DNA from: Porphyromonas pogonae
GTDB lineage: Bacteria > Bacteroidota > Bacteroidia > Bacteroidales > Porphyromonadaceae
NCBI RefSeq assembly: GCF_036320655.1
Contig: NZ_CP143258.1
Span: 1,488,001 to 1,552,000, forward strand
Length of the DNA stretch: 64,000 nucleotides
Direction: 5' to 3'
The notes under the pieces are model-generated. The model had not been told where the DNA came from. It ran no database searches and saw only the letters and a program-made list of their open reading frames with translations. Positions 26,094 to 35,245 of the stretch are shown here, in pieces (the stretch's first letter is position 1; each line of letters opens with the position of its first letter). The position numbers were made by a program, and so were the translations under genes.

Positions 26094-28628
26094 ATGAAAC
26101 ATTCCACGCTCAAATTAATCTTAGCGATTACCATGGTGGCGATTATTTCCGTACGTGCAAACGGACAAATTCTGACCAAAGCCCTGCAGTATGGACCTTA
26201 CACAACATCTGCTCCTCTCATCGTTGATTCGGTCAATTCACAAAACAAAGTATTCTCTATAGATGAGTTGCTCAAAACCCCGTACACTCCTGACGAGCAT
26301 AAGGGGAAAATGGTTACAACCGGAGCCAAGGGCTTCTTCAAAGTCGATAGGCCTCAGAAGAATAGCTCTTCATGTCTCAGTATTTTCACCTTTGCCCCCA
26401 CTATCAACACTTATACCACGGGTGATATGCTCATTTACGGACATGGCCGATATGCGATTTATGACGGTAATACACTTTTGGCTGCAAGTGAAGATGTCAA
26501 TAAAAATGCTGACTCTGTGCCGGCTCTCAAAACAAAAATTACTTTTGAAGCATCGACACGCCACCTTATAATACGCTCATTGAGTCTACCTCATGATAGT
26601 GTTTCCTCTGATTTTAAAGTTGAATTTAAGCCTGACAAGAAGTTCCCTAAGCTTGACTCTTTAGCTTCCAATAATCGACGCGAATATTTCTCTTTGCCGT
26701 TTATGATGACAGGGAAGAGTCTCACTTCTGTGAGTTTATCTCCGTCAGGAAAATATGCTTTGGTGCACTATGTGATCAAAGAAGTAGATGCGTCTACAAC
26801 TTATACGGAGTTGCGTGACCGCACCGGTAAAATCTTAAAAACGGACAAAGACCTCAACCAGTGCTATTGGATGCCCAAGAGTGACTTGCTTTTGGAGCAA
26901 TCCCCCAAGGGGAGTGTCACCCAACTGTTGCAGGTGAATCCCGCTACAGGGCGTAAGACTGTATGGGTAGAGAGCCTTCCCGGCAAGAATTTTCAAGTAA
27001 GTCCTGATGAGAAAACGCTCTATGCTTATGAAGAAGAGAAGGGCCCTCAAAAGGATGATAAAGTGATCAGGAGACTTGATCCTAATGACCGTCAGCCCAA
27101 CTGGAGGGAACGCTCTCGTATCTATCGATATCATATCGAGAGCGGTATATATGAGCCCATTACATTTGGTTACCAATCTGTTTCGCTCATGGATATGAAT
27201 GATGATGGGAGCAAACTGCTAATAGGAATTTACAGTACAGACTGGACCAAATCGCCATACAATCAGACTACTGTGATGCTCTATACTCCCCAAACAGGTA
27301 AAACAGATACTATAATCAAGCGAGCTTTTGAAGTAGATCATGCCGAGTTTATACCTCATACCAATGATATTCTCATATCGGCATCTGCCAATGCTTTCGA
27401 CGGTATCGGCAAGCAGTTGCCCAAGGATAAACTAGCCAATTCTTATGACAAGCAATTGTTTCGCATGGATATTACCACGCGCAAGGTAATACCTCTGACC
27501 AAAGATTTTGATCCGGCAGTAGTCTCTACTTCTATGGATTTGAAAAACAATGCTCTCCTTTTTACAGCCGAAAATGGAGGTCGTAAGTCTCTTTACAAGC
27601 TGGATCTCAAGAATAATAAAATCACTGATCTCAAGGTCAAGGAGGATGTAGTCCGTAGCTACTCGGTAGCTCCCTATGGTGGCAATATCTGGTATATGGG
27701 GCAAAGTGCCAATAACTCTGATCGCCTCTATATCCTTGAGGGGGTAAACAAGAGTAAGCTCTTGTACGACCTGTCTGCTGAGAAGCTGGCGCACGTTACT
27801 TTCACCCCGGCTCAAGACTGGGTGTATCAAGCTCCCGATGGCTCCAAGATCGATGGTTGGTATTACCTCCCCCCCAATTTTGACCCCCAAAAGAAGTACC
27901 CCATGCTTGTATATTATTACGGAGGTACAAGCCCTATACAGCGTACGCTCGAGGGTACGTACTCTCTGGCTATGTATGCTGCTCAGGGCTATGTGGTATA
28001 TACCCTCAATCCCAGTGGCTCTACAGGCTACGGGCAGCAATTTGCAGCACGTCATATCAATGCATGGGGAGATTATACAGCCAATGATATCATAGGAGCA
28101 GTGAAAGACTTTGCTCAAAAGCACGACTTTGTCAATGCCAAAAAGAGCGGTTGTTTCGGTGCCAGCTATGGAGGTTTTATGACACAATACCTGCAGACCC
28201 AAACCGACATATTTGCCTGTGCCATCAGCCACGCAGGTATTACATCCATCAGCAATTATTGGGGTAGCGGCTACTGGGGCATGGGCTATAGCACTGTAGC
28301 ATCAGCAGGGAGCTTCCCTTGGAATAACCCTGATTTGTACGTCAAGCATAGTCCACTCTTCAATGCCGATAAAATACACACACCCCTGCTCTTGCTTCAT
28401 GGATCGGCCGATACCAATGTGCCCACGGCAGAGAGTACCAATATGTACAATGCCCTCAAGATATTGGGACGGGAAGTTGAGTTTATCGAGTTTACCGGTC
28501 AAGATCATTTTATCTTAGAGCCTTCGCGTAAGATCGCATGGACGCATACCATGTTTGCCTGGTTTGCCAAGTGGCTCAAAGATGATCCATCCTGGTGGGA
28601 CACTATGTATCCCAAACAAAACTTATAG
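26094..28628 (+). CDS. S9-family (prolyl oligopeptidase-type) peptidase, secreted
   Basis: An 844-residue serine peptidase with a signal peptide (about 1-24, ending ANG), a beta-propeller (about 200-590) and a C-terminal alpha/beta hydrolase domain. The catalytic triad is visible: Ser691 in GASYGGF, Asp773 in HGSADTNVP and His805 in TGQDHFI. Such enzymes remove di- or tripeptides or acyl-amino acids from peptides in the periplasm, feeding amino-acid fermentation in Bacteroidales. Without the Glu-Glu motif identified I cannot say whether it is a DPP or an acylaminoacyl peptidase. It stands alone, with its own -7 box and terminator. Confidence 0.9.
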   Translation: MKHSTLKLILAITMVAIISVRANGQILTKALQYGPYTTSAPLIVDSVNSQNKVFSIDELLKTPYTPDEHKGKMVTTGAKGFFKVDRPQKNSSSCLSIFTFAPTINTYTTGDMLIYGHGRYAIYDGNTLLAASEDVNKNADSVPALKTKITFEASTRHLIIRSLSLPHDSVSSDFKVEFKPDKKFPKLDSLASNNRREYFSLPFMMTGKSLTSVSLSPSGKYALVHYVIKEVDASTTYTELRDRTGKILKTDKDLNQCYWMPKSDLLLEQSPKGSVTQLLQVNPATGRKTVWVESLPGKNFQVSPDEKTLYAYEEEKGPQKDDKVIRRLDPNDRQPNWRERSRIYRYHIESGIYEPITFGYQSVSLMDMNDDGSKLLIGIYSTDWTKSPYNQTTVMLYTPQTGKTDTIIKRAFEVDHAEFIPHTNDILISASANAFDGIGKQLPKDKLANSYDKQLFRMDITTRKVIPLTKDFDPAVVSTSMDLKNNALLFTAENGGRKSLYKLDLKNNKITDLKVKEDVVRSYSVAPYGGNIWYMGQSANNSDRLYILEGVNKSKLLYDLSAEKLAHVTFTPAQDWVYQAPDGSKIDGWYYLPPNFDPQKKYPMLVYYYGGTSPIQRTLEGTYSLAMYAAQGYVVYTLNPSGSTGYGQQFAARHINAWGDYTANDIIGAVKDFAQKHDFVNAKKSGCFGASYGGFMTQYLQTQTDIFACAISHAGITSISNYWGSGYWGMGYSTVASAGSFPWNNPDLYVKHSPLFNADKIHTPLLLLHGSADTNVPTAESTNMYNALKILGREVEFIEFTGQDHFILEPSRKIAWTHTMFAWFAKWLKDDPSWWDTMYPKQNL

Positions 28629-28666
28629 GCCGCGGGTAGTTTATAACACCGGCTTGATGAGTATAC

Positions 28667-28705
28667 AGAGGCATAAAAGGAAATCCCTTTTATGCCTCTT
28701 TTTTT
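28667..28705 (+). terminator. Rho-independent terminator of the S9 peptidase gene
   Basis: A perfect 14-bp stem, AGAGGCATAAAAGG (28667-28680) and CCTTTTATGCCTCT (28686-28699), with a 5-base loop and a run of T to 28705. Confidence 0.9.
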
Positions 28706-28744
28706 GTGTGTATTTTCAGCTTATGTCACCATCATAGCCTAATA

Positions 28745-28931
28745 GAGACTGTTGCAAAAGTCAACAGTCTTGTGGATTTTGGAGGCAAAGCCGACAAAAG
28801 ACACTTTGACCGGGCAGAGAGGGTAAAGTGCAAGGCGCTAAGAGTGAGAGCACAGGGAGTTTGCTTCAGGTAAATGGCCAAGCGCGAATCTAGCAAGCAA
28901 CGAAGCAATTTGCCTGCTATGCAACGGTCTC
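28745..28931 (+). mobile_element. MITE copy 3 (187 bp)
   Basis: Same element and orientation as at 13660-13846, with ends GAGACTGTTGCA and TGCAACGGTCTC. TAATA is present on both sides (28740-28744 and 28932-28936), a 5-bp target duplication. Only a few bases differ from copies 1 and 2. It is intergenic, 40 bases past the peptidase terminator. The short open frames starting in it are not genes. Confidence 0.93.
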
Positions 28932-28936
28932 TAATA

Positions 28937-29252
28937 CGTGATTTCGTCAGTGCAGGCTCTGTGTTTATTATTAATAAGCCGATCGTATATATCATATATG
29001 CCTACATTATGTGTGACTTCTTAGTTGTGATATTGAGTTTATACAGTCATAATCTAAACATCAAAGAGCTTTTGAGGCGGGATAAATCCACGCATATCCA
29101 AAGCACAAAGTAACGAAACATCGTATTTGCACGGCTCAATCAATATTGTCAAAACAAGCACATTGCATATTCTATTTTGGAGACCAACGAGCATGTCATC
29201 TGCGCATTGTATAGAACTCTATGATGATAATTTTGCTTATGTGATACCGCAT
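28937..29252. other. Gene-free stretch between MITE and tandem repeat
   Basis: About 315 AT-rich bases with only short open frames of unlikely composition, some starting inside the MITE. No RNA gene, promoter or terminator was recognised. Confidence 0.5.
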
Positions 29253-29406
29253 GTCGACATGTCCTCCCGAAACTGTCGACATATTCGCCTGGAACTGTCG
29301 ACATATTTGCCCGAAACTGTCGACATATTCGCCCGAAACTGTCGACATATTTGCCCGAAACTGTCGACATATTCGCCCGAAACTGTCGACATATTCGTCC
29401 TGAGGT
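29253..29406. repeat. 22-bp tandem repeat array, seven units
   Basis: The palindrome GTCGAC occurs at 29253, 29275, 29297, 29319, 29341, 29363 and 29385, an exact 22-base period. The consensus unit is GTCGACATATTCGCCCGAAACT; positions 12 to 17 vary (TTCGCC or TTTGCC, and CTGG in one unit), while GTCGACATATT is kept in all but the first. Because 22 is not a multiple of three, the repeat is not a protein repeat. The first and last units are degenerate at the outer edge. Confidence 0.95.
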
Positions 29407-29694
29407 CCGTACCCCTATGCCGAAAACACCAATTCTATACCGCATTCGAGCTGATAATTATTATCATAAAAGATATATGGGCCATGACATTGAGTCACAT
29501 GTCTATTCATTTATTTTCGTGATATTAAGAACGATGCTGAGTTATTACATGACTCTATGTCAGGCCAATTTGTACTTCTCTTATTTTATCTCACTGACAC
29601 AAATCCTATTAACTGAATATCTCAATGGTTTATAGGTGGGGTATGAATAGGAATTCGTATTTTTGGTAGCATAACGTTCTAATCAAGAATTCTT
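29407..29694. other. Region between repeat array and SDR gene, with -7 box
   Basis: No gene is seen. TATTTTTG at 29658-29665 fits the Bacteroidota -7 consensus 29 bases before the SDR start; no -33 match is present. Confidence 0.4.
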
Positions 29695-30456
29695 ATGAAA
29701 AAAATCGCACTGATTACCGGTGCCACCTCAGGTATCGGTAAAGCTATTGCCCAAAAGATGGCAGCAGAAAACAAGTATGACCTTATCCTCACCGGACGAA
29801 GGGCTGAGCGCCTCAAAGAGCTAAAAAGAGACTTGGAGAAAAACGGCACCAAAGTCAAAACCCTTTCATTCGATATATGCAACCAGAAAGATGTATTCAA
29901 GGCTATACAGTCGCTACCCGAAGACTGGTGCAGTATAGATATCTTGGTCAATAATGCCGGGTTGGCCTCAGGACTTGACCCTATAGATCTGGGCAATATA
30001 GAAGACTGGGAAAAGATGATAGATACCAACATCAAGGGACTGCTGTATGTGACACGCTCCATAGTCCCATTGATGAAAAAGAAGGGGAGGGGACATATCA
30101 TTAATATTGGCTCCATAGCCGGTAAAGAGGTTTATGCCAATGGCAATGTTTACTGTGCCACCAAGCATGCTGTGGATGCTCTTACCAAAGCTATGCGCAT
30201 TGATCTGTTATCTTCCGGGATCAAGGTGTCTCAGGTGTGTCCGGGTGCAGTGGAAACTGAGTTTTCTGTAGTGAGATTCCATCAGGATGCAGATAGAGCT
30301 GCTACCGTGTACAAAGGCTACGAACCCCTCAAAGGTGATGATATTGCCACATGTGTGCTTTTTATCCTATCTCTACCGCAGCATGTCAATATCAACGATA
30401 TGGTGGTAATGCCTACAGCTCAAGCCAACAGCTCTAATTTCTATAAGAAATTATAA
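29695..30456 (+). CDS. Short-chain dehydrogenase/reductase (YdfG-like)
   Basis: A 253-residue classical SDR. The NAD(P)-binding motif TGATSGIGKA is at about 8-17, NNAG at about 85-88, the catalytic Ser in NIGSIAGKEV and the YxxxK pair in YCATKHAVDAL. Arg residues after strand 2 (TGRRAERL) suggest NADP preference. Closest in pattern to YdfG, which oxidises serine and 3-hydroxy acids. It is followed at once by GAGACTGTTG, which resembles a transposon end. Confidence 0.9.
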   Translation: MKKIALITGATSGIGKAIAQKMAAENKYDLILTGRRAERLKELKRDLEKNGTKVKTLSFDICNQKDVFKAIQSLPEDWCSIDILVNNAGLASGLDPIDLGNIEDWEKMIDTNIKGLLYVTRSIVPLMKKKGRGHIINIGSIAGKEVYANGNVYCATKHAVDALTKAMRIDLLSSGIKVSQVCPGAVETEFSVVRFHQDADRAATVYKGYEPLKGDDIATCVLFILSLPQHVNINDMVVMPTAQANSSNFYKKL

Positions 30457-30493
30457 GAGACTGTTGTGTCTAAATATTGTGACGATGGGATGA

Positions 30494-31501
30494 CTATTCC
30501 TTGTTCTCTTTGAGTGAGTCTCTGTCTTTACCTTGTGAGCGGGCTTGTTTGCCAGCCTGCTTATGTAGAGCTCTAAGGTTTTTTCTTAGCCCATCAAGTC
30601 CTGCTCTTTTGATGGCCATACCACTAAAATGATGCATGTATGAGGACTCATCCATGTCATGGATCGTATGGTAATCAATTTCCCAAAAATGTGGTTTAGG
30701 AGTAAAATCATCCTCATCCGTGGGGCGTGCAAAACGATTCCATGGGCAACATTGTTGGCAAGCATCGCAGCCATAGATCCTGTTTTCGAGATGTGATGCC
30801 AGTTCTTCCGGTATCTCATCTTTGTTCTCAATGGTAAGATAGCTAATGCATCTGCGGGCATCAATGATCGTGGGGTTTACTATGGCTTGTGTGGGGCAAC
30901 TATCCATGCATCGTGTGCAGGAGCCACATTTGCTAGCCATGGGATTATCGGGAAAAAGCTCCATATTGATCAGCAATTCTCCCAGAAAAAAGTAACTGCC
31001 GTGATTGGGGATGATGATAAGTCCGTTTTTGCCTATCCAGCCTATACCGCTTTGCTGTGCCCAGTAACGCTCCATGATGGGAGCAGAATCGGCAAATGAC
31101 CGCCCTTGGACATCCGGATCAATATATTCGCGGATGAATTGTAGCAACTTGTCCAACTTTTTCTTGACCACTTTGTGATAGTCTCTTCCGTAGGCATAGT
31201 AGGCAAATTGGGGTTTGTCGGGATCCTGCTTGACTTTGGGGTAATAATTTTGTGCCACCACAATGACAGAGCGAGTGTCCGGAACCAACAGACCCGGATT
31301 TTGGCGCAACTCTACATTGCGTTCGAGATAAGACATAGAGCCATGATGACCGGAGGCTATCCAATTATTGTACTGCTGCATGATATCCTGTGGAAGTGAT
31401 GCTACCGAAGCTATACCGCACGCTCTGAATCCAAGCTTGAGCGCATGATCCTTAATAAGGAGAGTTTGGTCTTGCAGGGAAAGTGGATGCTTTTTATTCA
31501 C
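30494..31501 (-). CDS. queG: Epoxyqueuosine reductase
   Basis: A 335-residue cobalamin- and Fe-S-dependent enzyme that performs the last step of queuosine synthesis in tRNA. Two 4Fe-4S motifs are seen: CGSCTRCMDSCP (near 187) and CDACQQCCPWN (near 244). The N-terminal cobalamin-binding region contains GFRACGIAS and the catalytic Asp region SFADSAPIMER. Its first 8 bases overlap the end of the HU/SPOR gene, so the two are one transcription unit. Confidence 0.94.
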   Translation of the reverse strand: MNKKHPLSLQDQTLLIKDHALKLGFRACGIASVASLPQDIMQQYNNWIASGHHGSMSYLERNVELRQNPGLLVPDTRSVIVVAQNYYPKVKQDPDKPQFAYYAYGRDYHKVVKKKLDKLLQFIREYIDPDVQGRSFADSAPIMERYWAQQSGIGWIGKNGLIIIPNHGSYFFLGELLINMELFPDNPMASKCGSCTRCMDSCPTQAIVNPTIIDARRCISYLTIENKDEIPEELASHLENRIYGCDACQQCCPWNRFARPTDEDDFTPKPHFWEIDYHTIHDMDESSYMHHFSGMAIKRAGLDGLRKNLRALHKQAGKQARSQGKDRDSLKENKE

Positions 31502-32567
31502 TTAGATAAACCCATGCCGTGCTGTGCTGTGGCTGGTTTTTGGTCAATTGATTGAGATACGTATAGGCTTCTTTGGCTGTATCGAAAGAGTCGGCAAATA
31601 TGCGATTGATGGATTTGCTTTGGAGCATACCCGCATGAGGGAGTATAGCTGCATCTACGTGAGCCTGATAATAGCTCGTCGCTTTTTTTACATCTTTGAT
31701 CGTAGCTATGACTACATAATATCGCTTACTGTTTGTGGGCGAAGTGATGATGCGAATGTTATTATCATGACTACTTGAGGAAAAACGCTGATCCTGAGGA
31801 GATATCTCTACACTTTTGTTTGTTGCGGGTTCTGATTGCTTGAATACTTCTTTCCAATTATTACTCCATAGCTTATTGGCCGTGATTTCAGTAGGAACAA
31901 AACTCGCAGTGTAGTTGCGATTGGTTTCTTTGACAGATCCGAAAGGCAAAATGCACAGGCAAAGCAATATTACGGCAGCCGCTATGTGTATGACTTTCTT
32001 AGGTATATATACGTAGCCCTCTTTGTGCATAGATATCTGAGGTATACCTGTTGATGGTATAAGCTCGGTGGGTGTGGATTCCGCATGTATAGCTTCTTTC
32101 TGGTTATGAGAAGTCTCTGATTGCATAGCAGCTCTCTCTTCTATACGAATAGGTAAGGATACGGGAATAAGACCATATGCACACCCCGCAAAGCGATCTT
32201 CTTTGACTGTATTGGAAAAGGATAATTTACCGCCTTCACTCAATGATAGTTTGCCTATCCCTCCCAAATCAACTATGCGCTCCGAAATCAATTCTTGGCG
32301 GAGTATCTTGATGTCTTCTTCGAGCATTACTCTGGCTCGCCTGAGAGATACGGCATAAACACGTGCATAGCTCTCCTCTAACAATCCGTCACGATGATTG
32401 AGAAATTCGTTGAAATGTATTTGTTCTTTAGGGGGATATGCTAAGTGCTCTTCGCGATTAAAGTATGCAGGTATGGTTTGCATCACGAAACCACCCAAGC
32501 CCGGTACTACTACGCATTGATGCAACAATATGTTTCGTTTGATGTGCGATACTATACGTGAGTTCAT
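31494..32567 (-). CDS. HU-CCDC81 and SPOR domain protein (inner membrane)
   Basis: A 357-residue protein with two HU-like folds at the N-terminus (HIKRNILLHQCVVVPGLGGFVMQTIPAYF... and the DLGGIGKLSLSEGGKLSFSN part), a single transmembrane helix at about 195-213 and a SPOR domain at about 285-355 (RYYVVIATIKDVKKATSYYQAH). This architecture is typical of Bacteroidota. SPOR domains bind glycan strands lacking stem peptides at the division septum, so it probably links the cytoplasm to septal peptidoglycan. The HU part may bind DNA or protein. Confidence 0.87.
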   Translation of the reverse strand: MNSRIVSHIKRNILLHQCVVVPGLGGFVMQTIPAYFNREEHLAYPPKEQIHFNEFLNHRDGLLEESYARVYAVSLRRARVMLEEDIKILRQELISERIVDLGGIGKLSLSEGGKLSFSNTVKEDRFAGCAYGLIPVSLPIRIEERAAMQSETSHNQKEAIHAESTPTELIPSTGIPQISMHKEGYVYIPKKVIHIAAAVILLCLCILPFGSVKETNRNYTASFVPTEITANKLWSNNWKEVFKQSEPATNKSVEISPQDQRFSSSSHDNNIRIITSPTNSKRYYVVIATIKDVKKATSYYQAHVDAAILPHAGMLQSKSINRIFADSFDTAKEAYTYLNQLTKNQPQHSTAWVYLSE

Positions 32568-32622
32568 ACTTTAAATGCTTGTTTATACTTTGGGATTATA
32601 TTGCTCTTTCTTTTCTATTATA

Positions 32623-32630
32623 CAAATATA
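32623..32630 (-). promoter_or_regulatory. -7 box for the HU/SPOR-queG operon
   Basis: On the minus strand TATATTTG (32630-32623) matches TAnnTTTG, 56 bases before the start codon. No -33 match at the right spacing. Confidence 0.45.
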
Positions 32631-32716
32631 GTGATTTTCTTATTGATGAGGTCGTGTTCGAAGGGCAAAATATTGTTTGTTACCTCACTTAATCCTATGT
32701 CACGGATGTTTTTGAT

Positions 32717-33574
32717 CTAGCGAGATTGTTGATCGGTAGGAGTTTGAGTATCGGGCAAAATAGCTCCCATACCACCCGCTAATCCTCCAAGGAGAAGACT
32801 ATATCCTATGGCTTTGAGCGTATTATTGCTCTTGATATAAACCATGGGCGAGCCCATCTTAAAGGCAGGGAAGTGCAAATTTTGAGTAAACATTTGCTGT
32901 ATGTTTGGGATTTTATAACCCGAGTGGAATAGGGCTGATACATAAAATTCATCATCAAAAATAATCTTTTGATTGAGTGAAGGTATCGAGGCGGTTATAT
33001 AACTACGAAATTTGATTTTAGAGTCGCCTTCGCGTGGGGAATATATAGGCAAGCTTTCGAGGTTGTCATTGAGAAATACCTTTCTTTTTTCATATAATTT
33101 TTTATCAATCTTGTCTATGGGTATTTTTGCAATCTGCTTAGGATAGTAGGTCTTGGAACTCATAGGAGGGAGGAATGTTGCCAAAAGTTCGTTTTTGACA
33201 ACCCCATTCATGTTACTATTAGATAGTGAACTGCTATGGCTCGATGTTTCCCACGAAGAGCCTGTAATGCGTATGGGCGAATTGGTGTTGGCATAGGTGT
33301 GCATAACCCCGTTCAGAATCATTCCTGACTCTTCCCAATTAATGAGAATGGGATGTGAAGTTCTGTTCTCTATAGTTATTTCTACGGGGTAATATTCTGA
33401 AAGGAAGTTATAAGTGATGTATATACTGTCTTTTGTGACTTGCATATAATTATTTTCAACTTTGACTTTCTCTCTTGATACCGGGGCAACCTGAGCATAG
33501 TAATAAGTATTACAAGAACTGAATAGCAACAGTAGGAACATGCTGTAGAAGTTTGTTGTAAAAATCTTTTTCAT
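32717..33574 (-). CDS. Lipoprotein of unknown function
   Basis: A 285-residue lipoprotein with the lipobox LFSSC (Cys21). The mature part is beta-rich (VEITIENRTSHPILINWEESGMILNGV) and the C-terminus carries a glycine-rich hydrophobic segment (IGYSLLLGGLAGGMGAILP), possibly a second membrane contact. I do not recognise a family. It follows the transglutaminase-like lipoprotein gene, but a strong terminator separates them. Confidence 0.75.
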   Translation of the reverse strand: MKKIFTTNFYSMFLLLLFSSCNTYYYAQVAPVSREKVKVENNYMQVTKDSIYITYNFLSEYYPVEITIENRTSHPILINWEESGMILNGVMHTYANTNSPIRITGSSWETSSHSSSLSNSNMNGVVKNELLATFLPPMSSKTYYPKQIAKIPIDKIDKKLYEKRKVFLNDNLESLPIYSPREGDSKIKFRSYITASIPSLNQKIIFDDEFYVSALFHSGYKIPNIQQMFTQNLHFPAFKMGSPMVYIKSNNTLKAIGYSLLLGGLAGGMGAILPDTQTPTDQQSR

Positions 33575-33594
33575 GAGTGGATGTCAATTGTAGG

Positions 33595-33644
33595 TGTAAA
33601 ATAATATCCCAAATATATTAAAAGTATTTGGGATATTATTTTTT
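33595..33644 (-). terminator. Strong bidirectional-looking terminator
   Basis: A perfect 16-bp stem, AATAATATCCCAAATA (33600-33615) and TATTTGGGATATTATT (33625-33640), with a 9-base loop; T runs follow on both strands. It lies just beyond the stop of the transglutaminase-like gene, which it should terminate. Confidence 0.85.
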
Positions 33645-33657
33645 AGACATCAGCTAT

Positions 33658-35151
33658 TTACATAGGCATATTGCTGGGGTATGATTTTCTGCATTTAGTG
33701 AGTTCATTATAGAAATATTGATACTGGGCTGTAGTCTTGTTTTTGCATGCTTGTTCCGCATTATATATCAATTTTCGGATCTTTCCACACTCGCTTGTAT
33801 TACTGAATTTATAATACTTACCATTGTTATAAAACATCATCACATATTTACAGAGTGCTATCTCGCCCAATAAGACATGGCGATCAATATATCTGTCGCT
33901 CTTTTTTCCGGGTTCAAGATTTATGCTCTTGTCATACATAAGCTCATTACGAGTTACCTTTTTCTCAACTTTATAATTCTTACCGTCATAATCAATAGAT
34001 GAAATCATGAATTCATTATCGGAACTTTCGATGAAAAATATCTTATTTTCGCCAAATTCCACCTTTTTGTATAATGAATGGGTGTAATATGATTGTTTGC
34101 ATTGATGTAGTTGCTGAGGACCTTTGCCGTCAAGGGCATCTCTGTTGATAGACATCTTATTAAGATCAAGATAATACCAGTATCCTTTTTTGAAATGTGC
34201 GTTCGAGTTGTACGTGTTATTTCTGAAGAAATAATTGGATCCTTCGAACTTTCTGTTGTTTACCGTGAGAGTATCTCCCTCGTGACTGATTCTGTCATGA
34301 TTGTCCATACTATAGAACTTGCTGTCGGATGTGAGCATAAATCGAGCTCTGTTTTGAGCTCTGTCTTTCGATTCATTGTCGTCCCAAGTAACATCGCAGT
34401 TGTACCATGAGTTATCGAGTTTCACCCTATTCCACATATGTCTTGCACTGGTACAACAAATCACTTGGATGTCCAACGGGTTGAGGAGTCTAAATAGGGC
34501 ACGGCTATATCCTTCGCATACAGCCTTGCCGGTAACCAGGGAGCCGTATGCATCATGGGCCTGGGAGTTCTCCTGATAAAAGGTTTTTTCTCCTACATAA
34601 TTGTGGATGGAATAAAAGACGTCTATAGGTTTCATCCCGTTTTCGATTGTCGATTTGTAAGCTGTTTCTACGGCTTGTATATAGTTGCGTACATAGGATG
34701 ATTTATCAATATCGCTGTTTCTGTAAGAAAATTCAAACTGATTAAGCAGATCTGTTTGAGGGTTGTACTGAATTCTTATCCACGAAGAATGCAGATGGAA
34801 CAGGTATGGATGGCTTTCTACAAATTTATAGAAGAGGGATTGGTAGTCTTCTCCTGAGCCTGTTTTGTGTGCCCTGATATTGAATTTCTCAACATTTACA
34901 GTTCTCTTCCAACCGAGAGCAGCTTCTTCCATGACATGAAAAAGAGAGTCCATCATGTTCTTTGCCTTATAATCAGGAGTGTCAGATAAGGTTGGGGTAG
35001 TCGATCCGGGTATCGGTTTGGTATCCTCGGTTTTTGTTTTTTCAGCATTGTCAGGCTGTATTTCCGGAGTTTCTTTGGAGCATGAGAACAATAACGAACA
35101 TGCACAGAGGGTAGAAAAGATAAGACTTTTTCTCTTAGATAAAGATTTCAT
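33658..35151 (-). CDS. Lipoprotein with transglutaminase-like domain
   Basis: A 497-residue lipoprotein with lipobox LLFSC. A transglutaminase-like core spans about 165-260: Cys212 in GKAVCEGYSRALF, His238 in SARHMWNRV and Asp253 in YNCDVTWDD, a complete Cys-His-Asp triad. Bacterial members act as peptidases or peptide/peptidoglycan amidases more often than as cross-linking enzymes. The C-terminal 230 residues look like repeated beta strands with short aromatic motifs and may bind a partner or glycan. It is expected on the cell surface or periplasmic face of the outer membrane. Confidence 0.83.
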   Translation of the reverse strand: MKSLSKRKSLIFSTLCACSLLFSCSKETPEIQPDNAEKTKTEDTKPIPGSTTPTLSDTPDYKAKNMMDSLFHVMEEAALGWKRTVNVEKFNIRAHKTGSGEDYQSLFYKFVESHPYLFHLHSSWIRIQYNPQTDLLNQFEFSYRNSDIDKSSYVRNYIQAVETAYKSTIENGMKPIDVFYSIHNYVGEKTFYQENSQAHDAYGSLVTGKAVCEGYSRALFRLLNPLDIQVICCTSARHMWNRVKLDNSWYNCDVTWDDNESKDRAQNRARFMLTSDSKFYSMDNHDRISHEGDTLTVNNRKFEGSNYFFRNNTYNSNAHFKKGYWYYLDLNKMSINRDALDGKGPQQLHQCKQSYYTHSLYKKVEFGENKIFFIESSDNEFMISSIDYDGKNYKVEKKVTRNELMYDKSINLEPGKKSDRYIDRHVLLGEIALCKYVMMFYNNGKYYKFSNTSECGKIRKLIYNAEQACKNKTTAQYQYFYNELTKCRKSYPSNMPM

Positions 35152-35245
35152 TTTTTTATCAATTATTATGAATATAATTTAAGTTTAAGTAAATTTGATT
35201 TTGCGATTGCAAAAGTAATTTTTCTATTTGTATTGTCCCTGCAAA

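Noticed and set aside
27432-28232. 266-residue frame antisense to the S9 peptidase
   Set aside because: It lies fully opposite a gene with an intact catalytic triad; long antisense frames are common there by codon bias.
28874-29113. 79-residue open frame starting inside MITE copy 3
   Set aside because: The first part is MITE sequence that is also present in unrelated contexts; the rest lacks any recognisable protein character.
29253-29406. CRISPR array
   Set aside because: Units are directly adjacent without unique spacers, and no cas genes are present.
29127-29522. 131-residue open frame across the 22-bp array giving a repetitive peptide
   Set aside because: The repeat period is not a multiple of three, the frame rotates through the unit, and no promoter or start signal supports it.
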